This document shows positions 32,621 through 45,119 of a stretch of 64,000 nt of DNA, piece by piece. Where the stretch lies: assembly GCA_963693305.1 (NCBI GenBank), contig OY855915.1, forward strand, positions 15,703,284 through 15,767,283, given 5' to 3'. Source of the DNA: Meandrina meandrites (Eukaryota; Cnidaria; Anthozoa; Scleractinia; Meandrinidae). Below the pieces are notes generated by a model. The model was not told the origin of the DNA. It was given only the letters and a program-made list of their open reading frames with translations, and searched no databases. Positions within the stretch are counted from its first letter, which is position 1, and each line of letters begins with the position of its first letter. The translations under genes and the position numbers were made by a program.

Positions 32621-35600
32621 GAGGCGGTCTCTGTTAAAACCACCCACTCAATTTCGCATCAAAAATAATTTTGCCTGAAACTCTGTCAACGGAAAGACTT
32701 TACCGAGGAAAGAACTAAAACTGATTTGGTTTGATTCGAAATAATTTTCGGGCCGCGTTAGGAGCCATTAAATATTTCCCCTGCTAAGGGCCAGTCGCAA
32801 CGTCTAGAAAACGTAAAAATAGGCCCTTTTGGTGACACTGTAAAATTTTTCATTCGCATCATCTACCCACAAGTTTTATATCAATTTGCTCATAAACCTT
32901 TCTAGTTTCTCATGACAGTTACAATTTTCCCTTCAATTTATCTGGAAAGGCGAAATTGACCATATTATGAACACTACTAATCGATATCGACCGAAGGCTG
33001 AAAATTGCCTAGATTTAGAAGCTAATTTTACAAATTTGGCACCTGCTTGATGTCTCTAGCCTATACAGCCGAAAAGTGCCGTTCTTCATCTGCAAAAATA
33101 TGCAAAATCCCATGTACGTTTTTAGTATTTTAAAAGTTATGTCCGTTTATATCAGCACACGTACAAGCATTTGTGTTTTTTTCGCCTGTATCGATATCAA
33201 CATATCTCAAGGAGATTTTGTTATTAATACAGCTCACCTGCTTCGCTATTTGAGCTTATGTCCACCTTGAGAAGTTTTTCAATCTCTAGGCTGCTGAATT
33301 CCATAATAACTCCAGCAAATAAGTAAGTATTGCCTTCGAAACTTGAGCACGGCAACTATTGAGACTCTTGGTAGCGAACCCTCGTTCGAAACAATGGCAG
33401 CATTTCGTGTTAAAAATCCATTGAAAGATTACTTCCGAGCTACATTCCTTCACACTTTAGACAATGAACTCTCCCAGTCCGTTATTAAGAATAAAACCCA
33501 GATTTTAGGGCTTATATTTGGAAGACATCCTCCAATTTATACTGCTGAACGATCGAGTACAAGTGTGATGCTGCTTCCTCAGAGGTCCGCATGAAACCTC
33601 ATGGGTAAAACCGCTAGCAAGGGTTTTGAATGAAGGCTTTGGCATTTTGGGGAAAAGTAGAATTAAATTCGAATTCAGGATAAAGGGGAGAGGGGCATTT
33701 TGTTACTAAATAGTCTCTGGCTTGTTTATCACAGCTTTCTGAATACAGGAATAACATCAGCCCTGACCAGTTACAAACGTGTCACGTAAGTCAGCTAAGA
33801 GGAACTGTGCGCGAATGTGAGCTGATCCTTAGCAGGTCGGGGTTGCAACTCGAACTATGTTCAGATCAGCTTGAATAACAATGGATCTGTGAGAAAAATT
33901 GTCCTGAAATGGCGGACGAACTCGACGGAACAACTTGTACCCATTTTTTCAGTGTTGACCAAAAACTTCGGATTGTCTGAACACAAGCGGAAGCTTCCGA
34001 AAGTACTGATACGAGTAAACACGGAAATTGACTCTTCAAACGGGAAAACTGCTCCACAGCATTGTCTGAGTGAAAAAAACCAGATAAATACTAGCGGCCA
34101 CGTTGCACTTGATAGTACCCACTGCATTCCGGTAGGGAAAACGGTTCAGTGAAAACCAGAAATGCGGTTAATCCTGACATGTCAATAAGGGAAATCAGCA
34201 CGTCCCGACAGGTTCCCGTAAGTCTGCTCTATTGCATGTAAATACTTGCTTTCCTATTGCAAATAATTACTCAAAAGTTCCTGACAATACTGTGCCGACT
34301 TGTAGAGCGATAAATAAGCTAAATTATTTATCATGTTAGGGCAAAAGAACGCGCAAAGTATGCCACGTTATTACACTGTAGAACAGGGCAAAAATATGGA
34401 CTGAAGGCGGAGCGACAAAATGGCCAAACTAAACTTCATTTTTAGTGGAATAATTAATCCCTTATTCGATGGTTTTACATATAATACGAGCGGAGATTTT
34501 GCTGATCGCAAATTGAAACAGCATTTATGCTAGTTATTCGTAAGGTTAATTTGGTTTTGTGTGCAGAGACATATATGCCCTTTGCACTTTTCATTCATAT
34601 TTTCAATCTTCATTAGAAAGATTAGTTTTTCAAAGCGGAAGTCTTCTGAAGTTAACTATATGAAATAAACATGAAAGTTAAGTATTGATTCCCTCTTTCA
34701 ATTGCATGACTTGTAGAATTTATGATGCACTATAAATGAAAACAAATGGCAGTGCTTTCAATTATGACACCAAGGACACAAAATGGATGCATGTAAATGT
34801 CTAAACGTTAAAAACAGCAGAATATCTAATTTTGCATTGGCGTGAGCATTGGTGTCGAGTTACATTTGCGATTTATTGATTCAGTTTCTCGTCTAGCGTT
34901 TATAACACAAGAAAATATTCTTTATAGACATGTAGCCATTAGAGAATTAAAATATAATTTTGGCAATTAGAGCACTGGTATTATGTATTTTTCAGGTCAG
35001 CCATAATTTGTCAGTGATACAAGTTTATGAACACTTGGTGTGAACTGTATGGTTGTCGATTTCAAGCTTGGCTCAGAGTAATGTTATTTCAATCGAAAGT
35101 GTACGTGTAATTTATATTTTTCAAGTTCCACTGCCACATTGCCTGCATACTTTCAGGTTTAGTATGGCTTTCGTTTATTTCGAGAATATAGCAGTCTCAC
35201 ATATTTTGCAACTTATTAATCACTGTTGTGCTATCGCCTTTATACTGACTCGCGTGCAATATTACCGAACTCAGTCCAACTATTAATTAATCAGCAATTC
35301 TTTTAAGTACTGCCCTGTGACTTTTAAACAAATATTTTTCTAGATGATATTTTAGCTTATTTATCGCTCTTCAAGACGGCACAGTATTGTCAGGAAAGTA
35401 AGTATTTGCAATAGGAAAGCAAGGATTTACATGCAGTAGAGCAGACTTACGGGAACCTGTCGGGACGTGCTGATTTCCCTTATTGACACGTCACGATTAA
35501 CCGCATATCTGGTCTTCAACCGTTTTTCCTGCTGGCATGCAGTGGGTACTGGCAAGTGCAACGTGGCCGCCAGTAATTTATCTGAATTTTCACACTCAGA

Positions 35601-37030
35601 CATTGCTGTGGAGTAGTTTTCCCGTTTGAAGAGTCAATTTCCGTGTTTACTCGCATCAGTACTTTCGGAAGCTTCCGCTTGTGTTCGGACAATCCGAAGT
35701 GTTTGGTCAGCACTGAAAAAATGGGTACAAGTTGTCCCGTTGAGTTCGTCCGCCATTTCAGGACAATTTTTCTCACAGATCCATTGTTGTTCAAGCTGAT
35801 CCGAGGCAACCCCGACCTGTTAAGGATCAGCTCACATTCGCGCACAGTTCCTCTTAGCTGACTTACGTTACACGTTTGTAACTGGTCAGGGCTGATGTTA
35901 TTCTTGTATTCAGAAAGCTGTGATAAACAAGCCAGAGACTATTTAGTAACAAAATGCCCCTCCCCCTTTATCCTGAATTCGAATTTTAATTCTACTTTTC
36001 CCCAAAATGCCAAAGCCTTCATTCAAAACCCTTGCTAGCGGTTTTACCCATGAGGTTTCATGCGGACCTCTGAGGAAGCAGCATCACACTTGTACTCGAT
36101 CGTTCAGCAGTATAAATTGGAGGATGTCTTCCAAATATAAGCCCTAAAATCTGGGTTTTATTCTTAATAAGGGACTTGAGAGTTCATTGTCTAAAGTGTG
36201 AAGGAATGTAGCTCGGAAGTAATCTTTCAATGGATTTTTAACAAGAAATGCTGCCATTGTTTCGAACGAGGGTTCGCTGCCAGGAGTCTCAATAGTTGCC
36301 GTGCTCAAGTTTCGAAGGCAATACTTACTTATTTGCTGGAGTTATTATGGAATTCAGCAGCCTGGAGATTGCATAACTTCTCAAGGTGGACATAAGCTCA
36401 AATAGCGAAGCAGGTAAGCTGTATTAATGCCAAAATCTGCTTGAGATATGTTGATTTCGATAAAGGCGAAATAAACACAAATGCTTGTACATGTGCTGAT
36501 GCAAACGGACATAACTTTTAAAATACTGAAAACGTACATGGGATTTTGCATATTTTTGCAGATGAAGAACGGCACTTTTCGGCTGTATAGGCTAGAGACA
36601 TCAAGCAGGTGCCAAATTTGTAAAATTAGCTTCTAAATCTAGGCAATTTTCAGCCTTCGGTCGATATCGATTAGTAGTGTTCATAATATGGTCAATTTCG
36701 CCTTTCCAGATAAATTGAAGGGAAAATTGTAACTGTCATGAGAAACTAGAAAGGTTTATGAGCAAATTGATATAAAACTTGTGGGTAGATGATGCGAATG
36801 GAAAATTTTACAGTGTCACCAAAAAGGCCTATTTTTACGTTTTCTAGACGTTGCGACTGGCCCTTAGCAGGGGAAATATTTAATGGCTCCTAACGCGGCC
36901 CGAAAATTATTTCGAATCAAACCAAATCTGTTTTGGTTCTTTCCTCGGTAAAGTCTTTCAGTTGACAGAGTTTCAGGCAAAATTATTTTTGATGCGAAAT
37001 TGAGTGGGTGGTTTTAACAGAGACCGCCTC
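32621..37030. mobile_element. 4.4-kb TTAA fold-back element with 1.7-kb arms
   Basis: Tips GAGGCGGTCTCTGTTAAAAC on both ends in inverse orientation, flanked by TTAA (32617-32620 and 37031-37034). The left arm runs to about 34327 and the right arm starts at about 35345; the two are highly similar over their full length, with a spacer of about 1 kb. Several frames of 60-110 codons in the arms mirror each other and have no domain. No transposase found. TTAA choice suggests a Kolobok or piggyBac-type mover. Confidence 0.93.
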
Positions 37031-37034
37031 TTAA

Positions 37035-39192
37035 TGTGATTATAAAATTAGAATTTGAAGTTAAAAATTGGTAGATTGACACCCAAACTCTTGCGTGGGG
37101 GGTCAACTGTCTATTTTTGACCCATGTAGCTCAATAATATATTTATTATTCTTTTGAAAATCCAAAAATAAACATCACAGTTAACACAAAATGTGAGCTC
37201 AATTAATTTTTCTGCCTTTGTCGGCCGCAGCGCTTCAACTCTTGCTGTTGTCCGATATAGCTAGCATGTTTAGGTCGGCAGTTTTACCTTCCCATTAGGT
37301 GATATCCTAAATCATTTGCCACGAGTTTCCATGATCTACATGAGCAAATGGAGTCATAAATTTTCACGAAGAACTATGTTTTCCAGCACGCCTTGTTCGC
37401 GTCTTTCATTCAGGTTAAAAGGTTAACATATTTTGCCGCCTTTTCATACAATCGCTTCGTTTAAATTGAAATGAAATGTCCAGATCATTTTTCTACCATG
37501 AGAAAAAAAACTCTGAAGTAATATAATACAGTGTTCTTACAAATTTCTGCGGCAAGTAAGTTAACTCTCTACAAACCAAAAAGAGTTTTTGCATTACTTT
37601 TAGTCATTCGCCTTATGTTGGCAGGCGAGTTGGGGGATGTGATGATTACTCCATGAATCAAACCGAAGAGCACTGGGAACTAAACACTTTGCTTGTTTAC
37701 TTTCTTTTTGTTTACTTTCAGCTCGCCATGTTCACTGCCGTGAGTATGAATCGTCTTTTGCAGCTTAGAGCATTGGCAAAACGCGTTTGATTTTGGGCCA
37801 GGCGAGACTGATGTACTTTTATCTGATGTCGGCTAGATTCGAGCTCGCTTACATAAGTTTTTGATCGTCATACCTGTACACAAAATCGAAATAGCATACC
37901 GATAGCTTGAATTTGAGAAGGCAGTTTCACGAGGTAAACCGATAGCAGTTTCTTGATCTGCTTGCAATTGAAAAATTATTGAGGCTTATGTTTTTTTTCT
38001 TTCTTTCCTTCGTGACTCGTCATCTTGAGTTGTGGCAAGTGAGAATTCTCTCAGTTGCGTTTGATTTCTAGTTGCTTAACAGAGGTTTTGCACCTGGAAT
38101 AAATGTTGTACTTTATCAGGTATCGAATAAATCTGAGCTCACACGAGTCGAGTATATCAGTGAAATAACTGTACAAGAAGGATAGTGTCCTAACTTTTAA
38201 ACCGATATCAGTTTCCTCTCTTTCCTGAAAAAAGATTGAAAAAGGGGACCTCCTAAAATCCTTGTTTTGCTTGAACGTGCACTGACAATATTTATTTCAA
38301 AGCGTTATTGACTTCATTCAGAATAATTCACACGACACCTTCGGCGACCCTTGCACTCGCGGAAATGTCGCACAATCTTCTGTATCGCCTTTCTGTTGCT
38401 AAAAGACGAAGGTCATTACTTGTACTTATTGCATCACATTGTATGTATGCAATGTATTAGACGTTTGTTTTGAAATTTAAGCAAATTTAAAAATTCAAAT
38501 ACAATAAAGTTGTAATTTCTTGGATCGTTGTTGCATGTAAACGTCATCACCTCTGCATTCATGCCTGCATGAGTGTCGTTTACTGCGTAAGAAGGACTCC
38601 AAATCAAGGACAAAGACAAACTTGTCCCAAGCCTAATCCGTGCGTACGTACGTATGTACGCGGGCGACCACCAAATTTTATCGGCTTGATAGATTTACTA
38701 ATTTCTACAGCTATGGATGCTCCGCTCTGCTAAAATTCATTTTTTAAAAGTAACGACCGACGCTACTTTCAGATATAGCAGCACATTATTCTCTATCGCT
38801 ACTTTAGGAGGCAACTTCTTGGAAAGGGCCGATTCAATTTAATAAATCTATGCCACAGGAGAGAATACCCTTATCTAAAAGATCAGGTGTTATTGCCTTT
38901 GGAATTGGGACATCAAAATAAACGTCAATAACAAAGTTAATTCAAAGCTCATTGTATAACCGCGAAATGTTAGCGATACTTTCGGTTGTTCGTTATTTTT
39001 GGAGCTGTCCGGCAATCAACTAGCATATGCATAAGTATATCTTAAATAAAAGCGAATTACTTAATTATTACATAGGGAGAGGTAAATAACAATACCATTT
39101 TTAAATAGGATTTAGAATAGGACAGGATCCCGTGTTAGGTTGCCGAACACAGCATTTACGTAACTTTATTAAAATAAAAGTGTTTTTCTCAC
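37035..39192. other. Intron of gene 1 (exon H to I), no element recognised
   Basis: AT-rich intron with no convincing exon, RNA or mobile element. 38641-38660 has a CGTACGTACGT run. Confidence 0.5.
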
Positions 39193-39355
39193 TTTTTCTT
39201 GGCAATTCCTTTCTCTTCATTTCGTGGACAACCAAGCCTTGAACTTCCTTTACAAACCGGAGAAACTCAGGTAGTTTTGCTAGTATGACCTTTGGTGTCC
39301 AGTGTCCGCTACTCAGTAGTTTGTCCCACTCTTTGCAATGTAAATGGAGATCAGT
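39193..39355 (-). CDS. Gene 1, exon H (helical linker before Roc)
   Basis: Exon of 163 nt: acceptor taattgcag|ACTGAT, donor AAAAA|GTGAGA. It starts in phase 0 and leaves one base, which matches the two-base start of the Roc exon. About 54 residues are strongly helical (KEWDKLLSSGHWTPKVILAK, LPEFLRFVKEVQGLVVHEMK) and rich in Lys at the end. The GTGAGA donor is less ideal than the others, but its phase fits. Confidence 0.7.
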
Positions 39356-40204
39356 CTGCAATTAAAAGAACAGCTAACCGATACTACATCTTAGCACGAG
39401 CGTGTATGTAAGTCTTAAGTAATCATGGTACTGAGCATGAAGCTCATACGTAAACTTCGACAAGAGGAGCGCTAATGAATGAAACAATGTAGAGATCAGT
39501 ATCGACCAGGAAGGCCATACCTTTTCATGATAGGCAAGAGAGGCCTTTTACATTTGGCGACACCACCCTTCCATTTACCGTTATCAACAGCCTCTTTATC
39601 TTCGTGTGACATGTGACTTTTTCATCGCATGATCGAAATTTGGGCAACAAAACACGAACCTAAAAAGGTCTATTTGACATCTACTGCAGCCTCTGTAATC
39701 AAAACAAGTCAAAATCATTACCCCCACCGAATGACATGGCCTCGAATAAGTTTTGAAAGCTTTTATTCGAGTTTCAATGTGACCTAACTGGTGAAAAGGG
39801 ATCTTATTTCTCATGAATTCCAGCCAAAACTATTCCGCGGCCACTGCTTACCTCGGTTTCGGAAAATAATTGTCATGCACGCATCATATATTTCTAACTG
39901 ACATATGTTACTGTGAACATTGAATGGAACTTCTTTATAACGAACTTCCCAGTATAACAAAGGTATCTTGCATACCGGCTAAATTCACTAACAGAAAAAT
40001 GTATTTGAAGTGAGCCCTGGTTTAACGAACCCTCGTTATCACGAGCAAATTTACACAGTCCATTGAGGCGTTTTATTATACCCTGTTCTCACAGTAATAC
40101 TGTACATTTAACCATTCACGCTATACCTGGCACTATTTTTATACACTAGCTGTTAATGGATGGCGCCAATGTCAAAATTTTGCTGGAATTTATCTACCCT
40201 GCGA

Positions 40205-40261
40205 GCAGAGCCTCTTTTAACTTCCCTGCGGCTGAGATTTGGGAAGAAAAAGAGGCTCTGC
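40205..40261. repeat. Hairpin in intron
   Basis: GCAGAGCCTCTT and AAGAGGCTCTGC are perfect inverted arms separated by about 33 bp. Confidence 0.6.
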
Positions 40262-40882
40262 ATAAATCGTGTCATTTCTTTGAAGTCGCCGCAGCCCCAA
40301 AGTTTGGGCTAGTCAGTCCAGATCAAACCGGTTTTTGCTGCACGGGCATTAACTTTTTGGAAAAACCAACGGTCAAGAAGGAGCCCACAGTACGCTCTCG
40401 AAAGCACTAGAGCTGACGATTGCTCTCGCCATCTTCTGCCGTTTGAGTGCACGTGCAGTTGTGGAACATTTAAGATCTCGCTTTTTTCGCAAACCAAGAA
40501 GAAATTTCACGGTTAAAATCATACAGCTCTACCATAAAGTCACTTACAAGACTTCAAGCGGTGCTTGGCATGTTTTACCGAAGAATTCAGACGCTCTTTG
40601 AAGAAAAGAATTTGTAAACCAAAACACTTTGTTTACACTATCGTGTACGATCCGTTACGCCAACAGTAAAATCTATTTGGACAGAGCCCCAGTTACAAAC
40701 GAAATTTTTCCAGTCCCTAAGCACTTCTTTAAATTGGGGTTTCACTTTAGTTACATGCTTGAAAAAGAAGGATTCTTGTGTTCTCAGAAAATGCTTGTGA
40801 GACCTATATTGTCCAACGTCAATGTTCTATATTAAGACGATAATTAAAAAACGTCAGGAGGATTCAATTGTCTCATTCTTAC

Positions 40883-41142
40883 CGATTCTCTAGATCTCTC
40901 CTCTGCTACAACACTGCGCCATGAACTCTCCTTCGATAAAATGACACTAAACCCTGGCTTTGTGGTGTACACAGTTCGTTTGGAGGATCGCATATGGATC
41001 AAGTGAAATCCGTCGGGTATCTTCTTCTCCGGAAGGCGTAATCGAAAAACATCATCTTCCGTCAAAGTAAGTCCAGATAGATACTGCGACAAAACGTTTC
41101 TTACATCTTCTTTTGGTACATAGTCAATAGCCACGGCACTTT
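40883..41142 (-). CDS. Gene 1, exon G (middle region)
   Basis: Exon of 260 nt: acceptor tttgtcacag|AAAGTG, donor AATCG|GTAAGA. Two bases complete a codon, and it ends in phase 0. About 87 residues include DYVPKEDVRNVLSQYLSGL, DGFHLIHMRSSKRTVY and PGFSVILSKESSWRSV. It appears to complete the unrecognised domain begun in exons C-F. A Crypton-like element sits in the intron before it. Confidence 0.8.
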
Positions 41143-41367
41143 CTGTGACAAAGCAAACATCATAGCATTACTTTAAATGAAATTATACTAAGATAAAGCA
41201 GTAATAAACTTCGATTCAATTGATTCTTGTTTAGATTGCCATCTGTTTTGAACAGTTATTTAACTAGAATTCTTTAAGCTCTTAAAAACAAATAATATTC
41301 CATTCGGAGTTGTCGATAATCTGCATGTTATAGCTCGTGGCAAGTGAATCTGCGGTCGAAATAATAG

Positions 41368-41382
41368 TACGGTGGCCCATAT
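41368..41382 (+). mobile_element. Orphan end of an IS3EU-like element
   Basis: TACGGTGGCCCATAT equals the tip of the element at 17748-19981. Downstream CACGGCAAAACAATC and CACGGTAAAAGTAAA (41434-41500) look like decayed subterminal repeats. No opposite end found. Confidence 0.5.
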
Positions 41383-41911
41383 TAAATCGCTCATGTTGAA
41401 ACTGAATATCGTACGATACAACTAAATGTGCTCACGGCAAAACAATCTTATAAGCTTTCTTAAGGCAGAAAGAATATCCACTCACGGTAAAAGTAAATTA
41501 AATCACGGGTTTACTGGAGTTAAACCAAAAGGGCCTGTACATGTACACATTCAACTAAAGCGGCTGAGTGAAGGCGAAAAGCAGCACAGAATTCACGGAA
41601 TGATCCGAAAGCCGACCGATACAATTTCGTTCAAAAAGTGTAAACATAATATTATTTTCAAAATGAAAGTTGATAAAAATGAATAAATAGTAAGTAAAAA
41701 AATAGTTTAATAGATGTGTTAAAATGTATAAATTAAACAGAGTTAAACATAGAGATTACTCCATGGAAAATGCGCGCGTACGATTTTTATTCACGAGTTG
41801 ACTAATATCAGAAAACGAACGAGTGAGCGCAGTGAACGAGTGAGTGATGCAACTCAACGAGTGAATAAAAAATCGTACAAAGCATTTTCCATGGTGTAAT
41901 TTGTTTATTTT

Positions 41912-42900
41912 ATAGATACTGAGATTTTTGAAAAGCCAAAGTTTGTCAATCTTACGCGCGTGTTTAGGGAACCCATTCAACTGCAATGTATGCGTGTAAA
42001 ACTATAGAATAACTAAAACATGAGTTTCTCTTTCAAAATCAAATATTTAATGAAGTAACACAAGAAATAAAACGTCAGTTTATACTTTCACAACTTTTAT
42101 AAACACTTTTCAGCTGGATAAAAAAAACCTGACTGAGGCTTATAAGTTCGAATTTAATGTTTTGTAAATCAGATATTATAAAACAGCGGTATACGCTGAA
42201 TAACACAAGGACAACGCAAGCGAACTATTACCTCTTTTTCACTCCTCGAAGTCCAAAATGGAGGCTGTTGTTCAGCCACAGGGTGTTTAAAATGGCTTCA
42301 GGACTTGATACACCGAGGAAGCCTTTTGTCGAAGAGAAGTTTTAGACGGGAGTGTTTTTCTTAACTTTTCAAATGCTAGGTCATTGATGATGCTAACTGG
42401 ATAGGACTTTCTTTTAAGGTGCCTTTCAAAACTCGCCAACATCCCTCGGAGCGACGACGGCTCGTATTCTTGCCCTTCCTTTGTGCGGACGCTTAATATG
42501 AATTCGCTGAGTTCATTCAACTCAACAGCAAGAATTTCTGCTATCTCGCGTGTTTCTCCTTTTGTTTGAAGGAACACTGTCAACAAAGCAACGTCTCGGG
42601 TTCTTTTTTTTTCACCGCGTTGGGGTTTTCATGCTCTTCAATAAACGACTCAATTGAGTCGTCTAAAGACACAAACCTTAAAGCAGTTGCCTCCGCCATG
42701 TCGCCGAGACGAAAATGGACGACAATCGAAATCGCGATGCGATGTTGTTTAATAGTAAGTTTTCGTCGTTCGCGTTTGTGATTGGACGAACGAAGTTTTT
42801 TCACTAGTGAGTTTTCATCGTTCGCGTTTCCTATTGGCTAATGCATTTTACGTATCATTTTTACGTAATCTTTTTTTCGTGAGGAAATCTCAGTATCTAT
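41912..42900. mobile_element. Element with 16-bp TIRs carrying a Crypton-like recombinase fragment
   Basis: ATAGATACTGAGATTT (41912-41927) and AAATCTCAGTATCTAT (42885-42900) are perfect inverted repeats. Within lies the minus-strand fragment 42287-42699. A second local fold-back lies just outside at 41759-41895 (CCATGGAAAATGC / GCATTTTCCATGG). It sits in the intron between exons F and G. Confidence 0.65.
42287..42699 (-). pseudogene. Crypton/KIAA1958-like fragment
   Basis: The ATG at 42699 starts MAEATALRFVSLDDSIESFI, then after a shift near 42580 the text LTVFLQTKGETREI, LSEFILSVRTKEGQEYEPSS, LRGMLASFERHLKRKSYPVS. This is the pattern of the domain preceding the tyrosine recombinase in Crypton-derived genes. 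The catalytic part is missing. Confidence 0.65.
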
Positions 42901-43261
42901 GATATAATACAGCTTTCAACAACACAATTATTTCGGATCTTCCCGTCCGTCTTTTTCGCTTGTCACAATTTCACAAAAATACACAACTTAAGAGCACATT
43001 TCGGAAGAAAATTCTGTCTCGCTCGCTTTCCTCGCGTTTCATTGGACTTATACAGTGAACACCGCCCAACAAATTTTGCCTTGGGACTGCCGCCATGTAC
43101 GGGTGGGTGCGCGTACGCTGATGTCAGAACCAATTTTTTCAGCTCGATGGGTTTACCAAATTTTCTCAGATATGGAGCTCCGCTCACGCGTCCACCTGCA
43201 CTACTATAGTACGCACACTGACATGATTAAAAATGAAAAATAAATATATGTCAAATGTCAC

Positions 43262-43475
43262 CTGTTCGTCCACGAATGGTAAGTCTGCAATCAAATTCGC
43301 AGCCAGGAAATAAAATGTCGGCCTGCAAATATCGTCGAGATGGAAGAACCAGCCACCCTCGGCATCGTAATCGAGTCAGTTCATCTTTAAAGTCAATTTT
43401 TTCTAAGATGTTCTTGACGTCACTGAAAGGGATTGGTATGTCCTCCAACTTGGCGTCCTCCTTTGCCACCCACAC
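43262..43475 (-). CDS. Gene 1, exon F (middle region)
   Basis: Exon of 214 nt: acceptor tgttcag|GTGTGG, donor ACAG|GTGACA. It starts in phase 0 and leaves one base. About 71 residues contain LRCRGWLVLPSRRYLQADI and LFPGCEFDCRLTIRG, a strand-rich pattern. No known family recognised. The left-over G plus AA of exon G codes Glu. Confidence 0.8.
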
Positions 43476-43757
43476 CTGAACACGAAGGCGATTATTTTTA
43501 GCAAAGAAATTCAACAGCACACGCAAATCGAGTAAATCAACGATAAAATGGTAAACGACTTAAACATGATCAGTTTCTTTCAGTTGAATATATCGGCAGT
43601 GTTCTTCACGAACTGCCTAGTGCCTTTGTGTTATGTATTCTTCTTAACATGGTCTCTCGAAAGCGCCTCCATGGAAACGCGGAAGAGCTTGTTTTCTAAA
43701 ATACATAAAAGCAACTGAAACATTAATGCAACCTGTCCCATTTGCAGATCAACTTAC

Positions 43758-43981
43758 CTTACACCGTAATTGATAACCACATGGAGATAGATATGTTAAG
43801 TCATATCTAGCGACATATTCAGTATATTCCTCTGGTGTCTCTTCGCAATAATGTCCTTTAAATATATCCTTGACGAAATCAACTCCTTCTTTGAATGCAG
43901 CTTTCCAGTAATTTCCTTCCACCGATGACTGAAACTTTGCGGTGGCCTCTTCGATGCTCCACTCTCCCTTAGCAGCTTCCT
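43758..43981 (-). CDS. Gene 1, exon E (middle region)
   Basis: Exon of 224 nt: acceptor cttttatag|AGGAAG, donor TGTAAG|GTAAGT. Two bases complete a codon, and it ends in phase 0. It encodes about 75 residues (GEWSIEEATAKFQ, NYWKAAFKEGVDFVKDIF, EYTEYVARYDLTYLSPCGY) that look like a folded alpha/beta domain. The next residues, LRCK followed by VWVAKED of exon F, form an unbroken frame. Confidence 0.8.
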
Positions 43982-44703
43982 CTATAAAAGATAACACAAC
44001 TCTCCGTTCTAGTCTGGTGTAGAAGTTGACTATGATAAGACAGTCGCATACATTGTTTCCAAGTACGCGATGAACCTTATTTGCACTGAATTTTAATTAC
44101 GGTGTAAATTGCAAACGCTCCCTCCACCTCCCCCTTTTGCTCGCCGCCATGCTTAAATCTATTCATTCGGTATTCATGATATGGTTGCAGCAGAGAACTG
44201 AAAGGCCATAAAGAACTACTACTACTTGCTACGCCACTAACTTCCTATGATCATTTCGATTGGGTGTCTACAGCTAGTTCCGCAAGAATGGGGAACCCAC
44301 AGAGTCAAAACAGAAACACAATTTAATTCAGACATATTGTTATTTGATTGGTGTAATCTCTGTAATTATATATATATTTATATAGTGATATGGACATGGT
44401 GCAAAACGGCAATTCGGCATAACCAATGTGCAAGCGAAGGCTCGTCTTGACTCCGAACCTGAAACACGTCGTTGGCAGATCGGTCAAACAGCCGTAACTA
44501 GCGAAAATAAACACAGCATCTTTGACTTGGTACCAAATCACAAAAACCTTGGGATATTTGCTCCCCGTGAAGTTGCCCAGTAAAAGGTAAAAACCAGTCA
44601 AATCTTCGTCTTATTATGGATTATGGCCAAATGCAATGAGTGTGTGGGGCTAACATCAAGCTGCATGTTTCACCTAATAATATAATGAAGTAAAACCCGT
44701 TAC

Positions 44704-44851
44704 CTTCACCAGGTCCCCGGATAATGGCCGTTCCGAAATGACACCACATGTCGGCTTCCAGATAATCGTTCTCTTGCCTTTCACGTTTGAGCATGTGGAG
44801 CGATTCCAAAGTGGCACGTGCGAGTTCTGTCAAATAGCTTGGGTCAGATTC
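44704..44851 (-). CDS. Gene 1, exon D (middle region)
   Basis: Exon of 148 nt: acceptor ttgcttag|GAATCT, donor GGTGAAG|GTAACG. It starts in phase 0 and leaves one base. It encodes about 49 residues with a helical YLTELARATLESLHMLKRER stretch followed by EADMWCHFGTAIIRG. The left-over G joins AG of exon E to give Glu. Function unknown. Confidence 0.75.
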
Positions 44852-45119
44852 CTAAGCAAAACCAAATTCACATCGTTTGATTATTGCATTACGTATTGTT
44901 CAATTCAACAAAGGATTATACAGTTTCAGCCCAAACCCGCAGAACGCTGCAAGCTAAGAGAGCTGATCATGATACTTCTCCACTATTAAAACACCTCAAA
45001 CCAAAAGCAAGACCCATTCGTACAATCCTTGTGTGTCGCCTTTTTATTGCTTTTCCGTTTCAAAATTTAATGTATTTAACCTCAATACTTTCAATGTTAA
45101 TAGTTATGTGAAGGAGCGT

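Noticed and set aside
33343..34152. Open frames in the fold-back arms (also 35516-35861)
   Set aside because: Mirror copies in both arms, no domain, and no start context.
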